Shown: positions 1 to 10,665 of the stretch, piece by piece | Numbering within the stretch: position 1 is the stretch's first letter | Layout: every line of letters starts with the position of its first letter | NCBI GenBank assembly: GCA_014879735.1 | Contig: JACSRN010000132.1 | Span: 1 to 64,000 of the forward strand | Length of the DNA stretch: 64,000 bases | Reading direction: 5' to 3' | Origin: Paracoccaceae bacterium | Lineage (GTDB): Bacteria > Pseudomonadota > Alphaproteobacteria > Rhodobacterales > Rhodobacteraceae | Notes under the pieces: model-generated | Databases searched by the model: none | What the model saw: only the letters and a program-made list of their open reading frames with translations | Told to the model about the DNA's origin: nothing | Made by a program: the position numbers and the translations under genes

Positions 1-281
1 CCCGCCTTCCAGCGCCCCGTCCGCTTCGGTGAGGCGGTATTTACGGATGCACCAATCCCTCCGCAAGGGCCTGTGCTACGATTTTCCGATTTTTCTTCGA
101 TATTTTCTGAAATGTGCGTAATTTCAGTAGCTTACGTTTTACAGTTTCTGCGTGTTTTTCTGACGCCCCGACTCGCTATTCCGCCCAGCTGAAAGAAAAT
201 TTCGCGAAGCACCCGGGTTTGCGCAAGGAAATCGACGCCGCAGGCGAATCTCCGGCCGAACACCCGAGTCGCCCGGGCGAT

Positions 282-884
282 TCACCCCTGCATGACGCGA
301 CGCGGCCGGAATCGCAGCACCAGAAGCGCCGTCGCTGCCCCGGCCCAGATCCAGCCCTCGCCGGTGATCACCTTCATTTGCCAGAGATAGTGCACCATTC
401 CGAGACCGACGGCCGGGTAGACCAGCCGGTGCAGCCGCCGCCAGCCCGGCCCCAGCCGCCGGACCGCCGCATCATTCGAGGTCAGCGCCAGTGGGATCAG
501 CAGCACGAAGGCGGTGATGCCGAACAGCAGGTAGGGCCGCTTCACCAGATCTACAGCCGCCTGAGACCATAGAAGCCCCATGTCGAGCCAGAGCCAGGCT
601 ACAAGATGCAGCGCGACATAGAAGAAGCCGAGAAGGCCCACCGCGCGGCGGAAGCGCAGCAGGTTCAAGCCCGCAAGGCGGCGCAACGGGGTGATCGCCA
701 GGCCGCCGAGCAGAAACCACAGGGCGATCTTGCCCAGCCGATGCTCGATCTCCCTCACCGGATCGACGCCGAGGCCGCCGGTCAGCATCAGCCAGACGAT
801 CCAGGCCAGCGGCAAAAGCCCGGCAAGGTAGACGGTCCAGCCCGGCACGCGCCGCAGCGTGCGGTTCAGCCTATCGAGCAACAT
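282..884 (-). CDS. msrQ: MsrQ (YedZ) heme-binding membrane subunit of protein-methionine-sulfoxide reductase
   Basis: 200 aa multi-helix membrane protein; ATG overlaps the msrP stop (ATGA); adjacent to MsrP. Confidence 0.9.
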   Translation of the reverse strand: MLLDRLNRTLRRVPGWTVYLAGLLPLAWIVWLMLTGGLGVDPVREIEHRLGKIALWFLLGGLAITPLRRLAGLNLLRFRRAVGLLGFFYVALHLVAWLWLDMGLLWSQAAVDLVKRPYLLFGITAFVLLIPLALTSNDAAVRRLGPGWRRLHRLVYPAVGLGMVHYLWQMKVITGEGWIWAGAATALLVLRFRPRRVMQG

Positions 885-1795
885 CAGTAGTTGGTCCGCA
901 GATCCATGCCGGAATAGAGACCGGCCACCTGGTCGGCATAGCCGTTGAACATCAGCGTCTCTTCACGACCAGCGAAAAGGCCGCCCCCGATCCGCCGCTC
1001 GGTCGCCTGGCTCCAGCGCGGATGATCGACCGTCGGGTTCACATTGGCGTAAAAGCCGTATTCCTGCGGCTGCAGCAGGTTCCATGTCGTCGGCGGCTGC
1101 TGCTCGGTCAGCGTGATCTTCACGATGCTCTTGATCGACTTGAACCCGTATTTCCATGGCACCACCAGCCGGATCGGCGCGCCATTCGGCCGGGGCAGAT
1201 CCTCGCCGTAAAGACCCGTGGCCAGTATCGTCAGCGGATGCATCGCCTCGTCCAGTCGCAGCCCCTCGACATAGGGCCAGTCGATGCTCCGGCCGTTCTG
1301 GCCTGGCATCTCTTCGGGGCGCAGGAGCGTCTGGAACGCGACATGTTTCGCGCCGGGCTTCACGCCCACCCGGTCCAGCAGGCCGGAAAGCTGAAAGCCG
1401 ATCCAGGGGATGACCATCGACCAGGCCTCGACGCAGCGAAGCCGGTAGATGCGCTCCTCCAGCGGCTGACCCTTCATCACATCGGCCAGATCATAGGTGC
1501 CGGGACGTTCGACCAGGCCGCCGATCTCGACCGACCAGGGATCGAGGGTCAGGTTGCCGGACAGGGCCGCGGCATCGCCCTTGTCCCAGCCGAATTCGTA
1601 GAAGTTGTTGTAGCTGGTAATCTCTTCGAGCGTATTCGGCGTCTCATCGGTGGAGAATGCACTGGGATTGGCCTTGATCCTTGCCAACGCAGGCATGCCG
1701 GCTGCAGCCAGCGCTCCGGTCATCAGCGCCCGCCGATTCAGCCAGGCAGCCTTCGGCGTCACCTCCGACCATTTCAGATCCGGTTTCCATGCCAT
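884..1795 (-). CDS. msrP: MsrP (YedY) molybdopterin-dependent protein-methionine-sulfoxide reductase catalytic subunit
   Basis: Start chosen at MAWKPDLKW within the longer ORF; Tat-like [27 protein letters not shown] Mo-ligand region. Confidence 0.92.
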   Translation of the reverse strand: MAWKPDLKWSEVTPKAAWLNRRALMTGALAAAGMPALARIKANPSAFSTDETPNTLEEITSYNNFYEFGWDKGDAAALSGNLTLDPWSVEIGGLVERPGTYDLADVMKGQPLEERIYRLRCVEAWSMVIPWIGFQLSGLLDRVGVKPGAKHVAFQTLLRPEEMPGQNGRSIDWPYVEGLRLDEAMHPLTILATGLYGEDLPRPNGAPIRLVVPWKYGFKSIKSIVKITLTEQQPPTTWNLLQPQEYGFYANVNPTVDHPRWSQATERRIGGGLFAGREETLMFNGYADQVAGLYSGMDLRTNY

Positions 1796-2179
1796 GCTGC
1801 GCTCCTCCGGCTTGTCGCATTGTTGATCACAGTACGGCTCGGCGCAGCAAAACGTTTCATCACGCTGTGGTGAAGGGGTGATGGCGGCGCAAAACGGACA
1901 TTTGCAGATCGAATGGAGGCCAGCCCCGCGTTGCAGCTTGCACTGGTGGAAAAGCGGGGGATGGGCAGGCCCGTCTTTCCCGGCTTTACCCATGGAAGAT
2001 CCCGGCATCGGTGGACGGCAAGACCCCGACCATGGCAGAGGACCCTGAAAATACGGGCGGCCTTGCCGCCATCGAAGCCGGGCCGGTGCGGCGGGAAGAC
2101 CACGGCAAGCGGGTGGAGATCGCCACCCAGGCGCCGGTGCCGTGCCAGCCAATGGGCGAGACGACGGGCCGCCCGAATG

Positions 2180-2203
2180 AAGAAGGGGGCCTTCCGGCCC
2201 CCC
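2180..2203 (-). terminator. Rho-independent-like terminator downstream of clpB
   Basis: Minus strand GGGGGCC-GGAA-GGCCCCC followed by TTCTTCATT. Confidence 0.6.
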
Positions 2204-2211
2204 TCTGAAGC

Positions 2212-4827
2212 TTAATGCACGACGGCCTGCGCCGGGCGTTCGCGTTTGCTGGCGATCACCCTGTCGCCCACGATCAGCCCGTCCGGCCCAGCCGAGACCC
2301 TGACCGTCGAGCCGTCGAGGATATCGCCGGCCAGAAGCATCTCGGCCAGCGGATCCTGCAGCTGGCGCTGGATCACCCGCTTCAGCGGCCGCGCCCCGAA
2401 GACCGGATCGTAGCCTTCGTCGGCAAGCCAGGTCTTGGCCGCATCATCGAGGTCGAGCGTGATCTTCCTTGCCGCCAGCCGCTTTTCCAGCCGCTTCAAC
2501 TGGATCTCGACGATCCCCGCCATATCGGCGCGGTTCAGCCGGTCGAAGATGATCATCTCGTCCAGACGGTTCAGGAACTCCGGGCGGAAGTGATTCCGCA
2601 CCGCTTCCATCACCTGCGCCTTGGCCGCAGTGGCATCGGCGCCGTCCGGCAACTCGCTCAGCGCCCGGGCGCCCAGGTTCGACGTCAGGATGATCAGCGT
2701 CTGCTTGAAATCCACCTTGTGACCCTGACCATCGGTCAGAATACCATCGTCGAGAACCTGCAGCAGGACGTTGAACACATCGGGGTGGGCCTTCTCCACC
2801 TCATCGAACAGCACGACCTGATAGGGCCGCCGCCGCACGGCTTCGGTCAGAACGCCACCTTCGTCATAGCCGACATATCCCGGAGGCGCACCGATCAGAC
2901 GGGCGACCGAATGCTTCTCCATGAACTCGGACATGTCGATGCGGACCATCGCATTGTCGTCGTCGAACAGGTATTCGGCCAGTGCCTTGGTCAGTTCGGT
3001 CTTGCCAACGCCGGTGGGTCCGAGAAACAGGAACGAGCCCAGCGGCTTGTTCTCGTCCGAAAGCCCGGCACGGGCGCGCCGCACCGCCTTGGACACCGCC
3101 TCGACCGCCTGTCGCTGGCCGATGACCCGGCGCCCGAGTTCATCTTCCATCCGCAGCAGCTTGTCCTTCTCGCCCTCCAGCATCTTCGAGGTCGGGATGC
3201 CGGTCCAGCGCTCCACCACCTCGGCGATCTGCTCGGGGCGGACGGATTCCGAAACCAGCGCCTGGCCTTCGCGGCCCTCGGCCTCGCCAAGTTGCTTTTC
3301 CAGCGCCGGAATGCGGCCATATTGCAACTCGCCGGCCTTGGCGAAGTTGCCCTCGCGTTTGGCCTGGTCCAGTTCGGCCCGGGCGCGGTCAAGCTGCTCT
3401 TTCAGCTCGCGCGCCTTCTCCAGGCTGTCGCGCTCGGCCTGCCACTTCGCCGTCATCTCGGCGGACTGGTCCTTCAGATCGGCCAGTTCCTTTTCCAGCC
3501 GTTCCAGCCGGTCCTTGCTTGCGGCATCGTCTTCCTTCTTCAGCGCCTCGGCCTCGATCGTCATCTGCAGGATCTGGCGATCCAGCTGATCAAGCTCCTC
3601 GGGCTTCGAATCCACCTCCATGCGCAGCCGGCTGGCGGCCTCGTCCACAAGGTCGATGGCCTTGTCCGGCAGGAACCGGTCGGTGATATAGCGATGCGAA
3701 AGCTGCGCCGCCGCAACCAGCGCCGAATCCGAAATCTTCACCCCGTGATGGAGTTCGTATTTCTCCTTGATCCCGCGCAGGATCGAGATCGTGTCCTCGA
3801 CCGTCGGCTCTTCCACCAAAACGGGCTGGAACCGGCGTGCCAGGGCCGCATCCTTCTCGATATATTTGCGGTATTCGTCCAGCGTGGTCGCGCCGACGCA
3901 ATGCAGCTCGCCCCGGGCAAGCGCAGGCTTAATCAGGTTCGCGGCATCCATCGCCCCATCGGTCTTGCCGGCCCCCACCAGAACGTGAAGCTCGTCGATG
4001 AACAGGATGATCTCACCGGCAGCGGCCTCGATCTCCTTCAGGATCGCCTTCAGGCGTTCCTCGAACTCGCCCCGGTATTTCGCCCCGGCGATCAGCGCGC
4101 CCATGTCCAGCGCCATCAGCTTCTTGTTGCGCAGCGATTCCGGCACGTCGCCATCGATGATGCGCAGCGCCAGGCCCTCGGCGATGGCGGTCTTGCCCAC
4201 GCCGGGCTCCCCGATCAGGACCGGGTTGTTCTTGGTACGGCGGCTCAGCACCTGCATGGTGCGGCGAATCTCTTCGTCGCGGCCGATGATCGGGTCGATC
4301 TTGCCATCCGCCGCCGCCTCGGTCAGGTCGCGGGCGTATTTCTTCAGGGCCTCCATCGTGTCTTCCGACGAGGCGCTGTCGGCCGTCCGGCCCTTCCTTA
4401 TGTCGTTGATCGCCGCATTCAGCCCCTGCGCCGTGACGGCGCCCGCAGTCAGCGCATCCTTGGCGCGGGTGTTCACCAGCGCCAGCGCCGTCAGCAGCCG
4501 CTCCACGGGAACGAAGCTGTCGCCAGCCTTCTTGGCAACCTGTTCGGCCTCGTCCAGAACGCGGACAAGGCTGGGGTCGATATAGGTCTGTCCATCGCCG
4601 CCCGAAACCTTGGGCAGCTTCGCAATCGAGGCGTTGATCGCCTCGTTCACCCGCTCGGGGCTTCCCCCGGCGCGGCGGATCAGGTTCGCGGCAAGCCCCT
4701 GATCGTCATCCATAAGAGCTTTCAGCAAATGATCGGGCAGCACACGCTGGTGGCTTTCCCGCATCGCAATGGTCTGCGCAGCCTGAATGAACCCGCGCGA
4801 CCGCTCCGTGAACTTTTCCATGTTCAT
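2212..4827 (-). CDS. clpB: ClpB AAA+ disaggregase
   Basis: [13 protein letters not shown] start; two Walker A motifs ([18 protein letters not shown]); coiled-coil middle domain; 871 aa. Confidence 0.97.
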   Translation of the reverse strand: MNMEKFTERSRGFIQAAQTIAMRESHQRVLPDHLLKALMDDDQGLAANLIRRAGGSPERVNEAINASIAKLPKVSGGDGQTYIDPSLVRVLDEAEQVAKKAGDSFVPVERLLTALALVNTRAKDALTAGAVTAQGLNAAINDIRKGRTADSASSEDTMEALKKYARDLTEAAADGKIDPIIGRDEEIRRTMQVLSRRTKNNPVLIGEPGVGKTAIAEGLALRIIDGDVPESLRNKKLMALDMGALIAGAKYRGEFEERLKAILKEIEAAAGEIILFIDELHVLVGAGKTDGAMDAANLIKPALARGELHCVGATTLDEYRKYIEKDAALARRFQPVLVEEPTVEDTISILRGIKEKYELHHGVKISDSALVAAAQLSHRYITDRFLPDKAIDLVDEAASRLRMEVDSKPEELDQLDRQILQMTIEAEALKKEDDAASKDRLERLEKELADLKDQSAEMTAKWQAERDSLEKARELKEQLDRARAELDQAKREGNFAKAGELQYGRIPALEKQLGEAEGREGQALVSESVRPEQIAEVVERWTGIPTSKMLEGEKDKLLRMEDELGRRVIGQRQAVEAVSKAVRRARAGLSDENKPLGSFLFLGPTGVGKTELTKALAEYLFDDDNAMVRIDMSEFMEKHSVARLIGAPPGYVGYDEGGVLTEAVRRRPYQVVLFDEVEKAHPDVFNVLLQVLDDGILTDGQGHKVDFKQTLIILTSNLGARALSELPDGADATAAKAQVMEAVRNHFRPEFLNRLDEMIIFDRLNRADMAGIVEIQLKRLEKRLAARKITLDLDDAAKTWLADEGYDPVFGARPLKRVIQRQLQDPLAEMLLAGDILDGSTVRVSAGPDGLIVGDRVIASKRERPAQAVVH

Positions 4828-4900
4828 CGGTCGTCTCCTTTTCTCAAGCACCACCTGGCGGACGCCCTGAAAAGGCGCATCCGCATCGGCCTTTGCGCTA

Positions 4901-4929
4901 ATCTGGGGCGTTGCGCCGCACGGTTCAAT
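4901..4929 (-). promoter_or_regulatory. Candidate sigma-32 (RpoH) promoter for clpB
   Basis: Minus strand ATTGAAC-N14-CCCCAGAT, close to the CTTGAAA/CCCCATnT heat-shock consensus, about 75 nt upstream of the clpB ATG. Confidence 0.6.
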
Positions 4930-5087
4930 CCCCGTGCCGCGACAGCATGCAAATTTCCCGGCCCGGGCCAGTGGTCGGAATTCCGCCGATTCCGGCACCT
5001 GGCACCGGCGGCAATCCCCGTACCGGCTGCACACCCCGTTGCGCCCGCGCCGGCAGTTCCCCACCCTGCCGCCAAAAGGAACACCGC

Positions 5088-5540
5088 ATGGCTGAAACAC
5101 TGGAACCGATCCTGCCCCAAGTCCCCGTCGAGGAGATCGCCGTCCATATCGGACGGGCCGGTCTGTGCATGGGGGACGAGGCGCGCGCCGCCGTCCTGCC
5201 CGATGGGCGAGTGGGCGTCTTCGCCCGCGTCCGCCGGCCATTTCTCGGGCTGTTTCCCATGCGGCGCGAAGGCTATCTCGGCCATTTCGGCCCGATGGCC
5301 TCGCAGATCCTGGCGCCGGCGCTGACCGAGGGCGTGCCGCTGCGCCTGCGGATCGTGGTCCTGACACCCGAACACCTGGCGACCGCGGGGCCTCCGGAAA
5401 TCTTCGTCTCGGTCTGGGGCGTCTCGCGGCAGATGGCGCCCTATCTCGCGGATCCCGGCCTCTATGTCTCGGCGCCGGCAGAACCCGACAACACGCCTGG
5501 CGCCAGCACGGTCCGGCTGGACCCGGCCTATGGTTCGTAG
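5088..5540 (+). CDS. Hypothetical protein, 150 aa
   Basis: Coding-like [28 protein letters not shown]; divergent to clpB; SD-like AAAGGA upstream. Confidence 0.65.
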   Translation: MAETLEPILPQVPVEEIAVHIGRAGLCMGDEARAAVLPDGRVGVFARVRRPFLGLFPMRREGYLGHFGPMASQILAPALTEGVPLRLRIVVLTPEHLATAGPPEIFVSVWGVSRQMAPYLADPGLYVSAPAEPDNTPGASTVRLDPAYGS

Positions 5541-6355
5541 CGGAAACAGGCGAAAGCATGCCCGTCCGGCGCCCAGTTCGGCACGTTCATCGTGCCCTGG
5601 CCGCCGGTGAACTCCCGGATCACCCGCCGCGCGGCGCCCTCGGGCGAAGACAGCACCAAATGCACCGGCAGATCCGCCGGATGCCCCTCCGTCCCCGGCG
5701 GATAGGACAGATATACCAGCCAGCGCCCGCAGGGCGAGGGATGCGGGAACCAGTTCACCCTGTCATCGGCGAACAGCTGGCGCTGGTCCGAACCGTCGGC
5801 CTGCATCACCCAGATCTGCGCATGCCCGCCGCGGTCGCAGTTCCAGTAGATCCTCCGCCCGTCATGGCTGAAATCCGGCCCGTCGGAATGACCCTCGCCC
5901 CAGGTCAGCCGCTTCTCCTCGCCCCCCGCAACGGCACGGACGAAGATGTCGACCATCCGTTTCTCGTCGCGCACCCCGGGATAGGCCATCCAGATCCCGT
6001 CGGCCGAGATCGCATGCCACCAGCTGGGTGGCCGGGTCGAAATCCGTTCCGGCTCCCCCCCCGCCACCGGGATGCGATAGATCTGCGACCCCTGCCCCTC
6101 GTGATGGCCCGACAGGATGATCCACCGACCATCCGGCGTGATGCCATGATCGTTGTTGCAGCGCGTCGCCGCCCCGGTCTCCACCGGCTCCAGCCGCGGC
6201 CGGTCCAGCGGCACCCGGTAAAGCCGCCCGGCCGCATTCACCAGCAGCCAGCCACCGCAGGGCGACCAGTTCGGCGCCTCGACCCGACCATCAACCCGCA
6301 GGATCTCGCGCACGGAGCCCGTGGCCACCTCGAAGGTCTCGAGAATGGAAATCAC
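5528..6355 (-). CDS. TolB-like/PD40 beta-propeller protein
   Basis: Repeated blades such as [48 protein letters not shown]. Confidence 0.8.
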   Translation of the reverse strand: MISILETFEVATGSVREILRVDGRVEAPNWSPCGGWLLVNAAGRLYRVPLDRPRLEPVETGAATRCNNDHGITPDGRWIILSGHHEGQGSQIYRIPVAGGEPERISTRPPSWWHAISADGIWMAYPGVRDEKRMVDIFVRAVAGGEEKRLTWGEGHSDGPDFSHDGRRIYWNCDRGGHAQIWVMQADGSDQRQLFADDRVNWFPHPSPCGRWLVYLSYPPGTEGHPADLPVHLVLSSPEGAARRVIREFTGGQGTMNVPNWAPDGHAFACFRYEP

Positions 6356-7125
6356 TCGCGCACCTTGGGCGTGACCAGCTTCTTCGGCCGCAACCGCTCG
6401 GCCGCCTTGAACAGGCCGAAGGTCTGGTTCACATAGTTTACTGCACCGCCGATCTGCTCCAGATAGGTCGCCAGTTCCGGCGTCCGCTCGACCTCGATCA
6501 CCTGCAGCGGACGCGAGGGATCCATCCCCTCGAACTGGGCATAGAACAGCGGCTCGCCCCGGCGCAGCACGATGTCCTTCTGCGGCTCATGCCATTCGAA
6601 GGCCCACATCAGCGGCCGCGGCCAGACCGAAACCGGAAACCGCCCGCCAAAGATGGTGCCCGGCAGGGGATCGGGCCGATAATGCATGAAGGGCGACAGC
6701 TGGGTGACATAGACCAGCTCATCGGCAACAAAGCAGTACGGCGTGATCAGCTGGATCGTCGGCCGGTCGGGATAGCGCCATTCCGCCTCGCTCACCAGCG
6801 TCAGCACCTCGTTCAGCTTGTTCGACCGGATCGGGCTGGCCGTGCCCAGCCGGTTCACCAGCACCGGCTTGCCCTTCTCGTCGCGCGAAAAGCCGATCTG
6901 CATGTCGAAGGGCGCCTTCACCATGAAATAGCGGCTTTCGAGCTGGATCACCCCGGGACAGCGGCTGGCGCTCTTGGCATGCGTCCGGTTGGTCTGCCGC
7001 ACGCTCACCCGCTCGGGCGGATCGTAAAGCACGGCATTCTTGTCCGTGGTCAGGAACCAGCCCACCTGGATCGGCCCGGATCCCGGGCCTTCCTCGGGTC
7101 GCTCGACTGTGACGGTGATATCCAT
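6352..7125 (-). CDS. Hypothetical protein, 257 aa
   Basis: MDITVTVERPEEGPGSGPIQVGWFLTTDKNAVLYDPPE; ATGA overlap with the downstream PD40 gene. Confidence 0.75.
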   Translation of the reverse strand: MDITVTVERPEEGPGSGPIQVGWFLTTDKNAVLYDPPERVSVRQTNRTHAKSASRCPGVIQLESRYFMVKAPFDMQIGFSRDEKGKPVLVNRLGTASPIRSNKLNEVLTLVSEAEWRYPDRPTIQLITPYCFVADELVYVTQLSPFMHYRPDPLPGTIFGGRFPVSVWPRPLMWAFEWHEPQKDIVLRRGEPLFYAQFEGMDPSRPLQVIEVERTPELATYLEQIGGAVNYVNQTFGLFKAAERLRPKKLVTPKVRE

Positions 7126-7209
7126 GGCGGACCTCTCGGGTTTTCCGCCAGAGAATCCCCCTTCACCCGCCCTGTCAATCGCGCCGCCAACCGGCTTTGG
7201 CCCTTGCGT

Positions 7210-7236
7210 CTTCTTCTCTGCAAAAATATCCCGGGG
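7210..7236 (+). repeat. Intergenic repeat-like motif CTTCTTCTCTGCAAAAATATCCCGGGG followed by a GC hairpin
   Basis: Related copy at 61675-61699 in opposite orientation; both lie between divergent genes. Confidence 0.45.
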
Positions 7237-7303
7237 ACCGGGGCAGCGCCCCGGGGGCCGGCCCACCCGCGGCACGCTCCCCCTGCCGGACCCGGAGACC
7301 CCG

Positions 7304-7996
7304 ATGGATGACCGCCTGATCGTTGCACTCGACCTGCCCAATGCGGTGCAGGGTCTCGACCTGGCCCATCGGCTGGGCGATGCCGTCGATTTCTACAAGA
7401 TCGGTCTTGGCATGCTGACCGGCGGCGGCCTGGCACTTGCCAATGAACTGAAGCAGGAGCGGGGCAAGCGCATCTTCCTCGACATGAAATTCTTCGACAT
7501 CGGCGCCACGGTCGAAGCGGCGGTTCGCGGCATAGCACGATACGACCTCGACTTCCTGACCGTGCATGGCGATCCGCAGGTGGTGCGCGCGGCGCAGGAG
7601 GGAAAGCGTGGCACGGGGTTGAAGATCCTTGCCGTCACCGTACTTACCTCGGTTGACCGGGCCGATCTCGACGCGGCCATGATCGTGCCGGGCGATATCC
7701 ACGACATCACCGTCGAACGCGCCGCCCGGGCGCTCGCCGCGGGCGCCGATGGCGTGATCGCCAGCCCGCAGGAAGCGGCCCGCATCCGCGCCCTGCCCGA
7801 GGCGACGGGAAAGCTGATCGTAACCCCCGGGGTACGCCCTGCAGGCGCCGCGACCGGCGACCAGAAGCGCATCGCCACGCCGGCCCAAGCGCTGGCCGAT
7901 GGCGCGGACCATATCGTCGTCGGCCGCCCGGTCTGGGCCGCCGCCGATCCGGCCGCCGCCGCCCGCGCCATCCTGGCCGGGCTGCCGCCGCGCTAA
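7304..7996 (+). CDS. pyrF: Orotidine 5'-phosphate decarboxylase
   Basis: MDDRLIVALDLPN, FLDMKFFDIGATV, VTPGVRPAG, DHIVVGRPV motifs. Confidence 0.95.
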   Translation: MDDRLIVALDLPNAVQGLDLAHRLGDAVDFYKIGLGMLTGGGLALANELKQERGKRIFLDMKFFDIGATVEAAVRGIARYDLDFLTVHGDPQVVRAAQEGKRGTGLKILAVTVLTSVDRADLDAAMIVPGDIHDITVERAARALAAGADGVIASPQEAARIRALPEATGKLIVTPGVRPAGAATGDQKRIATPAQALADGADHIVVGRPVWAAADPAAAARAILAGLPPR

Positions 7997-8289
7997 ATCC
8001 CCAGCGCACGCAAACCCGCCGCCACGGCCACCCCGGCCACGGCTGCGGCCACGTCGTTGCGGGTCAGCGCGGTCAGCGCGACGGCCGCCCCCAGCGCCAG
8101 CGCCTCGACCAGCCCGCCCGCGGCCAGCGCCATGGCGGTGATCCCCGACATCACCGCCAACGGCGTTGCCCGCAGCGCGGCATCCAGCCGCGGCGAGGCC
8201 GGCAGGAAGCGCATCGCCAGATAGCCGGCAAAGCGGCAGGTCAGCGCCGCCAGCCCGGCAACCAGCATCAATTGCCACAGCGGCGGCAT
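7993..8289 (-). CDS. azlD: AzlD family branched-chain amino acid export subunit
   Basis: 98 aa four-helix protein immediately downstream of AzlC. Confidence 0.85.
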   Translation of the reverse strand: MPPLWQLMLVAGLAALTCRFAGYLAMRFLPASPRLDAALRATPLAVMSGITAMALAAGGLVEALALGAAVALTALTRNDVAAAVAGVAVAAGLRALGI

Positions 8290-8993
8290 CAGGCCTTGCC
8301 CGCGGGCCGCACGGTCAGCGCCGCAACGACCGCACCGGCCACGCCGGCACCAACGATGCCCCAGGCATGTCCGGCCTGTTGCGCCACCACCAGCGCTGCC
8401 GCGGCGCCCACGGCAACCGGGACCAGCGCCGCGCGGCTGCGCACCATCACCGTCATCATCGAGGCCGCGAAGGCCGGCAGCATCAGATCGGCGCCCAGGG
8501 CCCGGGGGTCGGGCAACACGCTGCCGAAGACCGCCCCGATCAGCGTGCCGGTCAGCCAGCCCGTCATCAGCAGCACGCCGGTTCCCGCCAGATAGGCGCG
8601 GTCTTCCTCGCCCTTCTCGGCCGCGCGCATCGTCGCGATCCAGTTGGCATCGCCCAGCAGCAGCAGGCTGGGCAAGGCGCGCGACGGCCCCGCCGCCGAC
8701 AGCCAGGGCCGCAGCGTGGCCCCGAACAGAAGGTAGCGCGCGTTGATCACCAGAACCGTCGCCGCCGCCGTCCACAGCGTCGCCGTTCCACCCTGCATCA
8801 GACTGACCAGCGCCAGTTGCGCCGAGCCGGAAAAGATCGTGACACTCATCCCCAATGCAGTGGCCCAGCCGATCTGGACCTGCGCCGCCACCATCCCGAA
8901 GGCCAGCCCATAGATCAGAATCGGAAAGCTCAGCGCCAGCCCCATGCGCAGGCCGCGGCGAAACCCGGCCCAGGTGAAGGGCGCGCGGGTCAC
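8289..8993 (-). CDS. azlC: AzlC family branched-chain amino acid export permease
   Basis: GLRMGLALSFPILIYGLAFGMVA and FSGSAQLALVSL AzlC signatures. Confidence 0.9.
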   Translation of the reverse strand: MTRAPFTWAGFRRGLRMGLALSFPILIYGLAFGMVAAQVQIGWATALGMSVTIFSGSAQLALVSLMQGGTATLWTAAATVLVINARYLLFGATLRPWLSAAGPSRALPSLLLLGDANWIATMRAAEKGEEDRAYLAGTGVLLMTGWLTGTLIGAVFGSVLPDPRALGADLMLPAFAASMMTVMVRSRAALVPVAVGAAAALVVAQQAGHAWGIVGAGVAGAVVAALTVRPAGKA

Positions 8994-8994
8994 G

Positions 8995-9855
8995 TCAGAG
9001 GGCAGCCTTCTTCATCTCGTCGATGTAGATTTCGCGCAGGCGGGTGGCCACACTGCCGGGCCTGCCATCGCCCAGATCCACCCCGTCGATCTGCACGACC
9101 GGCATCACGAAGGCCGAGGCCGAGGTAACGAAAGCCTCGTCCGCCGCCTTTGCCTCGTCGATCGAGAAGTTGCGTTCCTCGACCTCCATCTGCGCCTCGC
9201 GGGCAAAGCGCAGCACGGCGGCGCGGGTGATGCCATGCAGGATATCATGGCCCAGCGCGCGGGTGACGATCCGGTTGCCCTTGACGATATAGGCGTTGTT
9301 CGAGGTGCCCTCGGTCACGAAACCGTCTTCCACAAGCCAGGCATCGTCGACGCCGGCCTTCTTCGCCGCCATCTTGGCCATCGATGGATAAAGCAGTTGC
9401 ACCGTCTTGATGTCGCGCCGGCCCCACCGAATGTCGGGCAGCGAGATCACCTTCCAGCCGGCCTTTGCGGCCGGACTGTCGGCCAGGCCGGGCTTCGACT
9501 GGGTGAACAGCACCACGGTCGGTGCGCAATCGGCGCCGGGAAAGGCAAAGTCGCGATCCCCCGGATTGCCGCGCGTGACCTGCAGATAGACCATGCCGTC
9601 GTCAATCCCGTTTCGCGCGATCAGCTGCCGGTGCACCTCCAGCCATTCCGCGGCATCCAGCGGATTGCTCATCTCCAGCTCGTCCAGGCTGCGTTGCAGG
9701 CGCGCCAGATGCCCGCCGAAATCGATCAGCCTGCCGCCAAGGACGGACGTCACCTCATAGACGCCATCCGCCATCAGAAAGCCGCGGTCGAAGATGGAAA
9801 CCCTGGCTTCGGTTTCGGGCAGATAGTCGCCGTTCACATAAACCGTTCGGGTCAT
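8995..9855 (-). CDS. dat: D-amino-acid transaminase (class IV PLP aminotransferase)
   Basis: VYVNGDYLPETEARVSIFDRGFLMADGVYEV; KTVQLLYPSMAK; VTEGTSNNAYIV. Confidence 0.87.
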   Translation of the reverse strand: MTRTVYVNGDYLPETEARVSIFDRGFLMADGVYEVTSVLGGRLIDFGGHLARLQRSLDELEMSNPLDAAEWLEVHRQLIARNGIDDGMVYLQVTRGNPGDRDFAFPGADCAPTVVLFTQSKPGLADSPAAKAGWKVISLPDIRWGRRDIKTVQLLYPSMAKMAAKKAGVDDAWLVEDGFVTEGTSNNAYIVKGNRIVTRALGHDILHGITRAAVLRFAREAQMEVEERNFSIDEAKAADEAFVTSASAFVMPVVQIDGVDLGDGRPGSVATRLREIYIDEMKKAAL

Positions 9856-9930
9856 CTGGGTCTCCTCGGCTGAACGTCGGCTGAACGATTGGTTTTTTCG
9901 CCGAACCGTTGCCGGGGTCAAGGGCCGAGT

Positions 9931-10661
9931 TCAGCCAAATGAGATTGCCGCACCCGTCTTCTGGGACTGCGCAAAGGTCTGGCGCAGGATCGGCAGCGTG
10001 TAGGTGGCAACGGGTTGGGCCTGCCAGCGCTGCGGGTCGGACGACAGGTTCCGGTCGTCCAGATACTGTTTCAGCACATCATGGGGTTCGGGCGGGTCCG
10101 GCGGCAGCTTCAATGCCCTCGCCAGCTGCTCCAGATCCTCCGCCAACTGCTGCACCGGGCCGAGTGGCCAAAGCGGCTCTGTGTCATCGGGCATCACAGC
10201 AGGAAAGAGGGACTTGTCGAAACCGATGGGCACATAGAAGCCCCCGGCATCGGAATGCATCACCAGATGGGCAAAAGGCGGCAAGGCTGGTGTCACTGTC
10301 TTTCGCCCGAGCAATCGGCTCAGAAAGCCTTGCGGTCGGCCGGGTTCATGGGCTGCCAGGGTCGCATTGAACAGGGTCTCGGCCGCCGGAATCCGCTTGC
10401 CGGTGATCCGGGTGTCCAGCGGGATCGGATCGGCTCGCCTTGCCAAACCAGCCCCGCAACCTCGCGCAGCGCATGAGGCCCGGAATAGCCGTAGCCACTT
10501 GCCGACCATGCTTCGGTCGCTTCGGGTTCCTTGTGCGGCGCCAGCCCGGCGCGGGGCATCACATCCGCGGTGGCCTGAAGATTCTGCCGAACCCACGCGG
10601 CGCCCTCGGGCTCACTCTCCGCAAGGTCGGCCAGAATGCCGATGGTTATCCCAAGGCCCAT
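9931..10661 (-). pseudogene. Conserved-looking hypothetical protein disrupted by a frameshift
   Basis: N-terminal half MGLGITIGILADLAESEPEG...LVWQGEPI is in one frame, C-terminal half PLDTRITGKRIPAAETLFNATLAAHE...ISFG in another; removing one 5-bp copy of GATCGGATCG (10423-10432) joins them. Confidence 0.7.
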
Positions 10662-10665
10662 CTGT

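Noticed and set aside
1-281. AT-rich leader with possible gene fragment at the window edge
   Set aside because: Too little sequence to assign a product; no tRNA or recognisable motif
1796-2175. N-terminal extension of msrP and short ORFs in the msrP-clpB gap
   Set aside because: The Tat signal start at 1795 fits MsrP; the upstream translation looks non-coding
2215-5325. 1036-aa plus-strand ORF over clpB
   Set aside because: Antisense mirror of clpB in GC-rich DNA; translation is low-complexity His/Arg/Gln-rich and lacks domain motifs
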